A stretch of 6,399 nucleotides of DNA from an uncultured Nesterenkonia sp. (GTDB taxonomy: Bacteria; Actinomycetota; Actinomycetes; Actinomycetales; Micrococcaceae): positions 1-6,399 of the forward strand of contig CAMINA010000077.1 of assembly GCA_946221825.1 (NCBI GenBank), in the 5' to 3' direction. This document shows positions 1 to 5,616 of the stretch, piece by piece (the stretch's first letter is position 1; every line of letters starts with the position of its first letter). A program made the translations under genes and the position numbers. The notes under the pieces are model-generated. The model was not told the origin of the DNA, made no database searches, and saw nothing but the letters and a program-made list of their open reading frames with translations.

Positions 1-737
1 CCGGGCCGGATCTCCAGTCGGCCCACATAGCGGTACATCATGCGGTCCACCTTCCAGATGATCCAGGCCACTGCGAGGAAGGTCGCCAGCACACCCGCTG
101 CGAGACCCAACACCGTCGGATAGCCCAGGCGAGGCACATCGAGGATCGAGTATGGATACCAGTCCAGCCCGGGCCCACGCAGCAGAGTCATGATGAACCA
201 GACGGTGGGCGGCACCGGCGAGAGCAGCACAACGGTGCCGGTGATCCGGCCGTGGGGTCCACCCATCAGCCAGACCAGCGGAACCAGCACCGGCAGCACC
301 AGGTGGTAGATCGAATCGTTGACCAGCTTGACCCCGTCCAGCAGGTCTGGAGTACGCAGCAGCAGGTTCCAGAGGAATCCGCTGAGGATCATGCAGACGG
401 TGCCGGAGAGCCGCAGTGCGTGGAAAGCAGTCCCCCACCGGGTGCCGCAGCCGATATGGGGGCGCAGCATCAGGGCCAGGGAGGTGAGAAAGACCATGGA
501 CGCTGAGATGAACGTGAAGTGCACCGGCTGGTTGAGGATATGCATCCATCCGGCGGGGATCCCGCCCTCAAAGGTGGCCCCGGTGGGGGTTCCGGTGGGG
601 TGATGCCATCCGATCCAGAACGAGGTCACCAACCCGACGCCGGTCACGGCCGCCAGGACTCCGTGGACAGCACGACCAGCAGGCGGCGCGGGCTCGACAC
701 GTCGACGCACCTCTTCGCCGTGCGGCACGCCCCCCAT
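1..737 (-). CDS. Pr6Pr / FAR-17a (AIG1)-like integral membrane protein, partial
   Basis: The frame is open from an ATG at 737 to the left edge (245 codons, no stop), so the C-terminus is cut. The product is a multi-pass membrane protein. Hydrophobic segments lie at about residues 25-43, 70-92, 107-128, 142-158, 166-186 and 207-229. The WYPYSILDV motif (193-201) followed by a GY-containing last helix, and the SIYHLVLPVLVPLVW helix (142-156), are typical of the actinobacterial Pr6Pr family, related to eukaryotic AIG1/ADTRP (FAR-17a). Those proteins are Thr/His hydrolases of fatty acid esters of hydroxy fatty acids. By position, Thr75 in HFTFIS and His145 in IYHLV could be the equivalent pair; this is inference. 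The start is supported by purine-rich AGGAG/AAAGGGG sequence just upstream and by a TAAGCT hexamer at 767-762. The family call is fairly sure; the biochemical role is not. Confidence 0.8.
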   Translation of the reverse strand, partial: MGGVPHGEEVRRRVEPAPPAGRAVHGVLAAVTGVGLVTSFWIGWHHPTGTPTGATFEGGIPAGWMHILNQPVHFTFISASMVFLTSLALMLRPHIGCGTRWGTAFHALRLSGTVCMILSGFLWNLLLRTPDLLDGVKLVNDSIYHLVLPVLVPLVWLMGGPHGRITGTVVLLSPVPPTVWFIMTLLRGPGLDWYPYSILDVPRLGYPTVLGLAAGVLATFLAVAWIIWKVDRMMYRYVGRLEIRP

Positions 738-761
738 ATGAGCCCCTTTCCCTCTCCTGGG

Positions 762-767
762 AGCTTA
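762..767 (-). promoter_or_regulatory. Candidate -10 element for the Pr6Pr-like gene
   Basis: On the minus strand this reads TAAGCT, a TANNNT match. It would start a transcript near 755 with an 18-nt leader that carries AGGAGAGGG and AAAGGGG before the ATG at 737. A partial -35 match, AGGACA (791-786), lies 18 bp upstream. This is pattern matching only. Confidence 0.35.
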
Positions 768-798
768 GCGGAATGCCCACACTGCTGTCCTGATCTCG

Positions 799-880
799 TA
801 CACTGGGCGTCATGGGCATCCATGCAATCTTTCAGCAGGTCGCGCGCCCTTGGACGGACGCCGCGGCGCCGCACTGCTGA
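799..880 (+). other. TACACT hexamer and 22-codon leaderless-type small frame
   Basis: TACACT (799-804) lies 7 nt before an ATG at 812, the spacing expected of a leaderless actinobacterial transcript. The frame starts MGIHAIFQQVARPW and stops at a TGA (878-880). Reading on in the -1 frame from about 868 gives GAALLISLPRSAGALAV, then a TGA, then an Ala/Ser/Pro-rich stretch. That looks like a signal peptide and the start of a secreted protein. It may be the 5' remnant of a decayed exported-protein gene, or chance. I recognise no family. Confidence 0.2.
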
Positions 881-923
881 TCTCACTCCCGCGATCCGCC
901 GGAGCACTCGCCGTCTGATCTGC

Positions 924-942
924 CGCTGAGGCTGCCTCAGCG
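924..942. repeat. Perfect inverted repeat (8-bp stem, 3-nt loop)
   Basis: The arms are CGCTGAGG (924-931) and CCTCAGCG (935-942) around the loop CTG. There is no T-tract on either side, so this is not a canonical intrinsic terminator. It is the first of three hairpins in the gene-poor segment. Confidence 0.5.
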
Positions 943-980
943 CCGTCAGTCGTGCCCTCCTGAGGCTCCCAGCCATCGCG

Positions 981-1005
981 TGGGCACCCACACCTGGGGT
1001 GCCCA
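981..1005. repeat. Perfect inverted repeat (9-bp stem, 7-nt loop)
   Basis: The arms are TGGGCACCC (981-989) and GGGTGCCCA (997-1005) around the loop ACACCTG. It is the strongest short hairpin of this segment but has no T-run on either strand. It could be a rho-independent-like stop for relic transcripts, an operator, or a by-product of coding sequence (it covers an APQVWVP reading on the minus strand). Confidence 0.55.
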
Positions 1006-1025
1006 TCCGCCCGTGCGCCGCCGCA

Positions 1026-1045
1026 CCAGCTCACAGCACAGCTGG
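1026..1045. repeat. Perfect inverted repeat (6-bp stem, 8-nt loop)
   Basis: The arms are CCAGCT (1026-1031) and AGCTGG (1040-1045). It lies 13 bp from the point where ydcF homology stops (about 1059). It is short enough to be chance in GC-rich DNA. Confidence 0.35.
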
Positions 1046-1058
1046 GCGGCACCTCTGA

Positions 1059-1748
1059 TAGCGGCTTAGGGTCCTGGGTCTGGCGGTAGATCTCCAGGGC
1101 TCGGTCCAGCCGCGAAGCCAGCAGCGGCGGCACTCTGCCCTCGATCAGCTGGGAGCCCAGGACCACGACGGCGGCGGGCCGGGTCTTATGCCGGGTTCTG
1201 CCGTAGATCACGGCGTAGGTCAGGAAGATCAGAAAGACGAGGGCCAGATAGCCCACGCCGAAGACGATCAGCACAGTCAGCGGAACGGCGACGACGGCGA
1301 GGCCCGTGCCGGCATTGAGCAGGCTGATCACCGCCGGCGGAGCGACGAAGATGCCCAGACCTGCCGCCAGGGAGAGCAGATTGCCCAGGCTCCTGCCCTC
1401 GCGGCGCGCCATGGTGATCCCATTGACGATCAGAAAGACGCCCAACAGCAGCATCCCGGCCAGAGCCAGGATGACAGCTTTGGCCAGCAGCCACTGCAGA
1501 GCAGGGACCTCCTCCCAGAGCAGGTCCAGTGTGCCGGCGAGGACCAGCAGGACACCGACGACCAGAGCGACGCCGTTGCGCAGCATGCGCCGATCCTGAC
1601 GGCGGAAGACGACGTAGAGGAGCAGGCTGAGAAGTCCGAGACCGAGGAGGCCAGAAGACTCAGCCTGCCCAGAGCCTCCCCACTCTCTCCCCGCTCCCGC
1701 GGGAATTGCGTACCCGATTCTCGACAATGGGGTACTCGGCCCCCGCAT
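1059..1748 (-). pseudogene. YdcF/SanA (DUF218) family membrane protein, 3'-truncated
   Basis: Actinobacterial YdcF proteins have several N-terminal helices followed by a DUF218 Rossmann-like domain of unsettled, cell-envelope-related function. From the ATG at 1748, helices lie at about residues 32-49, 60-78, 87-110, 122-144 and 149-182. Next comes the DUF218 opening, AAVVVLGSQL (193-202), then RVPPLLASRLDRALEIYRQ (205-223). Homology stops after DPKPL (codons to 1059). The expected SGGQG, Glu-rich and NT.EN segments, roughly the last 120-150 residues, are absent in all three frames downstream. The frame continues as low-complexity sequence to a TGA at 810-812. The N-terminus is also odd: no start codon lies just before the first helix, so the ATG at 1748 gives an atypical 30-residue polar lead without a Shine-Dalgarno. 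The frame stays open up to 1910 but would then overlap modA. Family identity is strong; loss of function is a firm inference. Confidence 0.75.
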
Positions 1749-1787
1749 TCTCAACGACCAGGTACACGATTCCGCCGGTACGCGATT
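1710..1787. promoter_or_regulatory. Cluster of GTAC-N-CG motifs upstream of modA
   Basis: GTACNCG occurs at 1710, 1732, 1762 and 1778, and three copies (1710, 1762, 1778) continue as GTACNCGATT. The first two form an inverted repeat with arms GTACCCGATT (1710-1719) and AATGGGGTAC (1726-1735), one mismatch and a 6-nt loop. The cluster ends 28 bp before the first modA ATG (1804) and overlaps the 5' end of the ydcF relic. An operator for the divergent pair is a fair guess. It does not resemble the E. coli ModE site, and no regulator gene lies in the window. Confidence 0.4.
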
Positions 1788-1802
1788 TCTCGAGCGCAGA
1801 TC

Positions 1803-1808
1803 TATGCT
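1803..1808 (+). promoter_or_regulatory. Candidate -10 hexamer of modA (leaderless start at 1816)
   Basis: TATGCT lies exactly 7 nt before the ATG at 1816, so a transcript could begin at that ATG. The GGAGG between them is too close (2 nt) to act as a normal Shine-Dalgarno for 1816. If this reading holds, the upstream ATG at 1804 lies inside the promoter and is not a start. No convincing -35 is visible. Confidence 0.35.
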
Positions 1809-2580
1809 GGAGGTCATGCCGATTCTGAAGGGCACCGCCCTGGCCCTGACGTGCGCCGGGGCGCTGACGCTGACCTCCTGCGGAACCGACGCCGCCGAGG
1901 AGCGCATCACGGTCTACGCGGCGGCCAGCCTGCACGAGGTCTTCGAGGAGATCGGCGATCTCTACACCGAAGAGACCGGCACCGCGGTGGAGTTCAGCTT
2001 CGCCGGATCGGCCGATCTGCTGGCCCAGCTGGAGCAGGGCGCCCCGGCCGACGTGCTGGTCACCGCCGATGAACAGACGATGAGCCGAGCCACGGAGGAC
2101 GAGCTGCTGGCCGAGACTCCGCAGGTCTTCGCCGCCAATACCCTGGCGCTGGCCGCCCCGGCAGGCAATCCCGCCGGAATCACCGGCCTGGAGGATCTGG
2201 AGCGCGAGGACGTGATCTCCGTGCTCTGTGCTCCCCAGGTCCCCTGCGGGGCGCTGAGCCGGGAACTGACCGCAGCAGCCGGCGTCGAGCCTGTACCGGC
2301 CAGCCAGGAGAATTCGGTCACCGATGTGCTGGGCAAAGTGCGCTCAGCTGAGGCCGACGCCGGCCTGGTCTACGCCAGCGATGTTCAGGCCGCCGGTGAG
2401 GACGTGGAGACCATCGAGATCGACGACGCCGAGGATCACCTCAACCGCTATCCCGGTGCCGTGCTGGAGTCGGCTGAGGTTCCCGAGGAAGCCGCTGAGT
2501 TCCTCGCCTTCCTGGCCATGCCCGAGGCGACCGAACTGCTCCACGAGGCTGGTTTCCGGACGGGTGAAGACGGCTGGTGA
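1804..2580 (+). CDS. modA: Molybdate ABC transporter substrate-binding lipoprotein ModA
   Basis: ModA captures molybdate (or tungstate) outside the membrane and delivers it to the ModB permease. The 258-residue frame starts with a signal sequence and lipobox LTSC (23-26), so Cys26 would be lipidated and anchored. Family motifs follow in order: VYAAASL (37-43), FAGSADL (66-72), GAPADVLVTAD (79-89), NTLALAAP (112-119), CAPQVPCGAL (142-151), ENSVTDVLGKV (169-179) and AGLVYASDV (186-194). By comparison with E. coli ModA, oxyanion contacts would come from Ser42, Ser69, the 148-150 loop, Val172 and Tyr190. Its TGA overlaps the GTG of modB. The start may be 1804 or, more likely, 1816 (MPILKG), which sits 7 nt after TATGCT; both give a good signal peptide. 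The family is certain. Molybdate over tungstate is by family convention. Confidence 0.93.
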   Translation: MLEVMPILKGTALALTCAGALTLTSCGTDAAEERITVYAAASLHEVFEEIGDLYTEETGTAVEFSFAGSADLLAQLEQGAPADVLVTADEQTMSRATEDELLAETPQVFAANTLALAAPAGNPAGITGLEDLEREDVISVLCAPQVPCGALSRELTAAAGVEPVPASQENSVTDVLGKVRSAEADAGLVYASDVQAAGEDVETIEIDDAEDHLNRYPGAVLESAEVPEEAAEFLAFLAMPEATELLHEAGFRTGEDGW

Positions 2581-3419
2581 GCTCCGCTGCGACGCCGAAC
2601 CGCCCGCTGCGCGCACGCAGGCGAGCGACTCGCGGTCCACTGACTCCCTCAGGGCTGCCCCGGTGGCTGCTGCTGCCGGCTGGGCTCGGGGCGCTGCTGG
2701 TCCTGCTGCCCGTGGCTGCCATGTTCCTGCAGGTCAGCTGGTCAGATCTGCCTTCGCTGCTGACTTCAGAGTCTGCTGTGGATGCTCTGCTGCTGAGTCT
2801 GCGCACTGCGGCTTCCGCCACGGCGCTCTGCCTACTGCTCGGCGTCCCGTTGGCAGCGGTCCTCGCCCAGGCACGCTTCAGAGGGGTGGGCCTGTTGCGT
2901 GGGCTGGTGCTGCTGCCGCTGGTGCTGCCGCCGGTGGTCGGCGGCATCGCGCTGCTGACCGTCTTCGGCCGGCAAGGTCTGCTGGGCGGTGCCCTGGAGG
3001 TGCTGGGCATGCAGATCGCCTACTCAACCGTGGCCGTGGTGCTGGCTCAGACCTTCGTCTCGCTGCCTTTCCTGGTGGTCACTGTGGAGACCGCACTGCG
3101 CGACCTGGACCGACAGATGATCGAGGCGGCCGTGATGGACGGGGCCGGACGGACCATGGTGCTGCGTGCCGTGGCGCTGCCGCTGATCCTGCCCAGCTTG
3201 GTCTCAGGAGTGATCCTGGCCTTCGCCCGGTCCTTGGGAGAGTTCGGGGCCACTATCGCCTTCGCCGGCAGTCTGCAGGGCGTCACCCGGACACTGCCGC
3301 TGGAGATCTACCTGCAGCGCGAGACGGATCCGCAGGCCGCCGTGGCGCTCTCGCTGCTGCTGGTTCTGGCCGCGCTGCTGGTCATCGGGTTGGCCGGCTC
3401 GCGGCGTGGAAGGCCTTGA
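2577..3419 (+). CDS. modB: Molybdate ABC transporter permease ModB
   Basis: ModB forms the membrane channel of the ModABC importer as a homodimer. The frame begins at a GTG that overlaps the modA stop (GTGA, 2577-2580), so translation is probably coupled. It has 280 residues. After a basic N-terminus (11-19), helices lie at about 29-52, 68-96, 106-130, 148-170, 198-220 and 256-274. The cytoplasmic EAA loop that docks the ATPase is intact at 183-206, with EAAVMDGAGR (183-192) and LPLILPSL (201-208). The LGEFGATIAFAG segment (219-230) is typical of ModB. Length is normal to slightly long, with no fused ATPase domain. The last 38 bp overlap the 3' end of the convergent aminotransferase. No modC lies in the window, so the ATPase must come from another locus or the importer is incomplete. 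Confidence 0.93.
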   Translation: MSSAATPNRPLRARRRATRGPLTPSGLPRWLLLPAGLGALLVLLPVAAMFLQVSWSDLPSLLTSESAVDALLLSLRTAASATALCLLLGVPLAAVLAQARFRGVGLLRGLVLLPLVLPPVVGGIALLTVFGRQGLLGGALEVLGMQIAYSTVAVVLAQTFVSLPFLVVTVETALRDLDRQMIEAAVMDGAGRTMVLRAVALPLILPSLVSGVILAFARSLGEFGATIAFAGSLQGVTRTLPLEIYLQRETDPQAAVALSLLLVLAALLVIGLAGSRRGRP

Positions 3420-4578
3420 TCCGGCGCAGCCCCTCCTCCACCGCCTCCCGGCCCGGGGCTAGGGAGAGCCGCACCCACTGGTCACCGTGGACCGGGTCGA
3501 AATCGGTGCCGGGCACCACGGCGACGCCGGCCTCCTCCAGAACTGCCGCGCAGTAGTCCTCGGAGCTGCTGAAGCGCTGCAGGTGCTCGCCGATGTGGGC
3601 ATAGACGTAGAAGGCGCCGTCGGCCGGGGCCACGCGGCCCCACCCGAGGTCGTCCAAAGTGTCCAGGACCAGTTGACGGGCGACGGCATACTCGGCCACC
3701 TGTGACTGCGCGAAGTCCATGGATTCTGCCCCGAAGGCCTCCACGGCGGCGATCTGGGAGCCGTGCGGGGCGCAGAGCGCGATGTTGCCGCCCAGCCGGG
3801 CTACAGGGTCCACCAGGTACTCGGGCAGGACAGTCCAGCCCAGCCGCCAGCCCGGCATGCCCCAGTATTTGGAGAAGGAGGAGATGATCACGGCGTCGTC
3901 AGTGACTTCGGCCGCGCTGACGGCCGGCTCGCCGAAGCTGATGCCGTGGTAGATCTCGTCACTGATCAGCTGGGCGCCGTGGGCGGTGCACCACTGCGCC
4001 AGGCTGCGCAGCTGCTCCCGGCCGATCATCGTGCCGGTGGGGTTGGCCGGTGAGGCGATGATCAGCCCATCCAGCGGACCGTTCTGGGCGGCCTCTGCCT
4101 CCAGCTGCTCCACCGTGGGTTGGAAGCGGACCTCCGCGCCGCAGTCCAGGTCCACGACCTCGATGCCCAGACTGGCCAAGATGTTGCGGTAGGCGGGATA
4201 GCCGGGACGGGCCAGCGCAACGCGTGCCCCGGGGTCGAAGGCGGCCAGGAAGCTCAGCACGAACGCCCCGGAGGATCCGGTGGTCACCGCGATCCGCTCA
4301 ACCGGCAGCTCGACGCCGTACCAGCTGCGGTAGTGCTCGCCCAGAGCCTCGCGCAGCGGCAGGATGCCGAAACCTGCGCTGTAGTTGAGCACCGTGTTGT
4401 CTTCATGGATCTGTGCGGCCGCCCGGTTCACCGCTGGCGGGGCGCCGGATCCCGGCTCGCCGGCGGTCAGCGAGACGACATCACGCCCGGCGGCCCGCAT
4501 ACGCTCCAGCTGAGCGACGATGCTCATGACCTTGAATCCAGGCACATCAGAACGGGCGGCGGCAGAGCGGCGGGTCAT
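3382..4578 (-). CDS. Pyridoxal-phosphate-dependent aminotransferase, class I/II fold
   Basis: This cytoplasmic PLP enzyme of the aspartate-aminotransferase fold (398 residues, normal length) moves an amino group between an amino acid and a 2-oxo acid. Motifs: LTAGEP (37-42), NYSAGFGILPLREAL (65-79), TTGSSGA for cofactor phosphate (99-105), ASPANPTG with Asn180 (175-182), SDEIYHG with Asp207 and Tyr210 (206-212), SSFSKYWGMPGWRLGW with Schiff-base Lys237 and Arg245 (233-248), and WVRLSLA with Arg370 for the substrate carboxylate (368-374). All catalytic residues are present. The start is the ATG at 4578, 28 bp after the transporter stop. TAGTCT lies 6 nt before it, so a separate leaderless transcript is possible. 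GGAGG ends only 1 nt before the ATG. The substrate cannot be told; similar enzymes are annotated as aspartate or aromatic aminotransferases. The 3' end overlaps modB by 38 bp. Confidence 0.9.
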   Translation of the reverse strand: MTRRSAAARSDVPGFKVMSIVAQLERMRAAGRDVVSLTAGEPGSGAPPAVNRAAAQIHEDNTVLNYSAGFGILPLREALGEHYRSWYGVELPVERIAVTTGSSGAFVLSFLAAFDPGARVALARPGYPAYRNILASLGIEVVDLDCGAEVRFQPTVEQLEAEAAQNGPLDGLIIASPANPTGTMIGREQLRSLAQWCTAHGAQLISDEIYHGISFGEPAVSAAEVTDDAVIISSFSKYWGMPGWRLGWTVLPEYLVDPVARLGGNIALCAPHGSQIAAVEAFGAESMDFAQSQVAEYAVARQLVLDTLDDLGWGRVAPADGAFYVYAHIGEHLQRFSSSEDYCAAVLEEAGVAVVPGTDFDPVHGDQWVRLSLAPGREAVEEGLRRIKAFHAASRPTR

Positions 4579-4584
4579 GCCTCC

Positions 4585-4590
4585 AGACTA
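4585..4590 (-). promoter_or_regulatory. Candidate -10 hexamer of the aminotransferase gene
   Basis: On the minus strand this reads TAGTCT, followed by GGAGGC and then the ATG at 4578. The 6-nt gap suits a leaderless start at that ATG. The hexamer is in the 28-bp gap behind the transporter gene, so the aminotransferase could be transcribed both alone and by read-through. Confidence 0.3.
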
Positions 4591-4606
4591 TCCGGAGCAG
4601 CGGTCC

Positions 4607-5569
4607 TCAGCGGGCGGCGTCGGGCTCTCTGGCCCGAACGATCTGAGCCAGCAGCGCCAGGACGGGCAGCTCGATCAGCGGGCCGATCACCAGTGCCACG
4701 GCGATCAGCGGCCGGTCCGGGAAGGCCGCCACCGCCAGCGCCAACGCAATGGGCGAGTTGCGCGCCACCGTGGTCATGATCAATGTGACCCGGCGGTCGG
4801 CAGGCAGCCGGAGCACCTTCCCGACGCCGGCGGAGAGCAGCGGAAGCACCGTGAAGAAGACCAACAGCGGAGGAAGCAGCAGGAGCAGCGCATCCCAGTG
4901 TTCGGCGACCGTGTGAGCATGGGCGGCGAACATCGCTCCCACTGCCAGGCAGAGCAGCGGGATCACCGCCGCTGACGCCGGAGCCATGATGCGCTGTTCC
5001 ATGGCCTGACGCCCCATGATCCGCAGCAGGCCGCGACGCAGGATGATGGCGAGAACAGCCGGGAAGAACAGGACCAGCAGCACCGCTTCAAAGAGCAGGC
5101 GCCAGTCCAGTCCCACAGTCTCCCCGCCGAGCAGGAGGATGTAGAGGGGCAGCAGGGCCAGCTGCAGGACCAGGTTCACCGGCAGCAGCGCCGCGGCGAT
5201 CCCGGTGTGACCGCGCGCCACGGCCGTGAAGACCAGGTACCAGTCAGTGCACGGAGTGACCAGCAGCAGGAGCAGTCCGATCCGCAGATCTGGCTCCGCG
5301 CCCAACAGTCCGGCACCCAGGGCCCAGGCCAGACCAGGAGTGACCACAAAGTTCAGCACCAGGCTGGCCGCCACCAGGCTCTTCGCCCGGCCCGCAGCCG
5401 CGAACTGCGCCAGATCCATCTGCAGGAAGATCGCGGCGAGCATCACCAGCAGCGCCGGCAGCACCACGTGCTCGGCCGGCTGCGCCTGCGGGAGCATCAG
5501 GCCCGCGCAGAGCCCGACCGCGGCGGCCAAGGCGACGAAGATGCTATGGAACCGCTCGGCCAGGCTCAT
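4607..5569 (-). CDS. ACR3 / bile-acid:sodium symporter superfamily transporter (arsenite-permease-like)
   Basis: A 320-residue membrane protein with about ten helices, normal for the BART/BASS superfamily. It resembles proteins annotated as arsenic-resistance protein or ACR3-like permease, which expel arsenite or carry organic anions. Signatures: VTPCTDWYLVFTAVARGHTG (104-123), VARNSPIALALAVAAF (268-283) and VIGPLIELPVLALL (294-307). In Corynebacterium glutamicum Acr3 a Cys and a Glu are essential. Cys107 in TPCT and Glu300 in GPLIELP occupy the matching motifs here, which favours the ACR3 branch. No arsR, arsC or other arsenic gene lies nearby, so the substrate is open. The ATG at 5569 is the only start available before an in-frame stop at 5614-5612. 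It has no good Shine-Dalgarno and overlaps the stop of a 14-codon frame (ATGA), which suggests coupled translation. The aminotransferase follows after 28 bp and may share its mRNA. Confidence 0.85.
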   Translation of the reverse strand: MSLAERFHSIFVALAAAVGLCAGLMLPQAQPAEHVVLPALLVMLAAIFLQMDLAQFAAAGRAKSLVAASLVLNFVVTPGLAWALGAGLLGAEPDLRIGLLLLLVTPCTDWYLVFTAVARGHTGIAAALLPVNLVLQLALLPLYILLLGGETVGLDWRLLFEAVLLVLFFPAVLAIILRRGLLRIMGRQAMEQRIMAPASAAVIPLLCLAVGAMFAAHAHTVAEHWDALLLLLPPLLVFFTVLPLLSAGVGKVLRLPADRRVTLIMTTVARNSPIALALAVAAFPDRPLIAVALVIGPLIELPVLALLAQIVRAREPDAAR

Positions 5570-5610
5570 GGAGCCGCACCCACAACGGCGAACAGCCAGT
5601 ACTCGACCAT
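5566..5610 (-). CDS. Possible 14-residue leader peptide coupled to the transporter
   Basis: The frame MVEYWLFAVVGAAP begins at an ATG (5610) that sits 6 nt after TAGGAT (5622-5617), the arrangement of an actinobacterial leaderless promoter. Its TGA (5568-5566) overlaps the transporter ATG as ATGA. The transporter has no recognisable Shine-Dalgarno, so terminating ribosomes could restart on it. The peptide is hydrophobic with no repeated codon, so attenuation of the amino-acid biosynthesis type is not indicated. Translation is inferred from signals only. Confidence 0.4.
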   Translation of the reverse strand: MVEYWLFAVVGAAP

Positions 5611-5616
5611 CTCAGC

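Larger units (their letters stand above)
738..1058. other. Gene-poor segment with hairpins, probably decayed sequence
   Basis: No frame here looks like a complete conserved protein. The segment holds divergent -10-like hexamers (762-767 minus, 799-804 plus), a 22-codon plus-strand frame (812-880) and three short perfect hairpins (924-942, 981-1005, 1026-1045). The out-of-frame continuation of the ydcF-like frame also runs through it to a TGA at 810-812. On the minus strand, a frame read from about 1064 to the TGA at 954-952 uses mostly G/C third positions and contains APQVWVPTRWLG. This vaguely recalls the C-terminus of short-chain dehydrogenases. The segment is best read as relics next to the truncated ydcF-like gene. 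Confidence 0.5.

Noticed and set aside
519..929. Plus-strand frame of 136 codons, and minus-strand frames over 568-1006
   Set aside because: They overlap the well-supported Pr6Pr-like gene in other frames and show no domain; Arg/Pro-rich composition suggests shadows.
981..1005. Intrinsic terminator at the 9-bp hairpin
   Set aside because: There is no T-run on either side and no intact gene ends just before it, so I list it only as an inverted repeat.
1749..1910. N-terminal extension of the ydcF-like frame to 1910
   Set aside because: It would run antisense through the modA start and signal peptide and adds only polar, non-conserved sequence.
1188..2072. Long plus-strand open frame (294 codons)
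   Set aside because: It is antisense to the ydcF-like membrane domain and then out of frame within modA. It is rich in Gln, Asp and Arg with no recognisable domain, as expected for a shadow in GC-rich DNA.
2324..3556. Plus-strand open frame of 410 codons over modA, modB and the aminotransferase end
   Set aside because: It is a shifted frame of modA and modB with an Ala/Gly/Arg-rich, Pro-rich translation and no family motifs. modA and modB account for this DNA.
3420..3600. A modC start hidden after modB
   Set aside because: No Walker A (GxxGxGKST-like) sequence follows modB on the plus strand; the region codes for the aminotransferase C-terminus on the other strand.
4120..4975. Plus-strand open frames antisense to the aminotransferase start and transporter end
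   Set aside because: Their translations are Gln/Arg/Gly-rich and structureless, while the minus-strand frames carry full family motifs.
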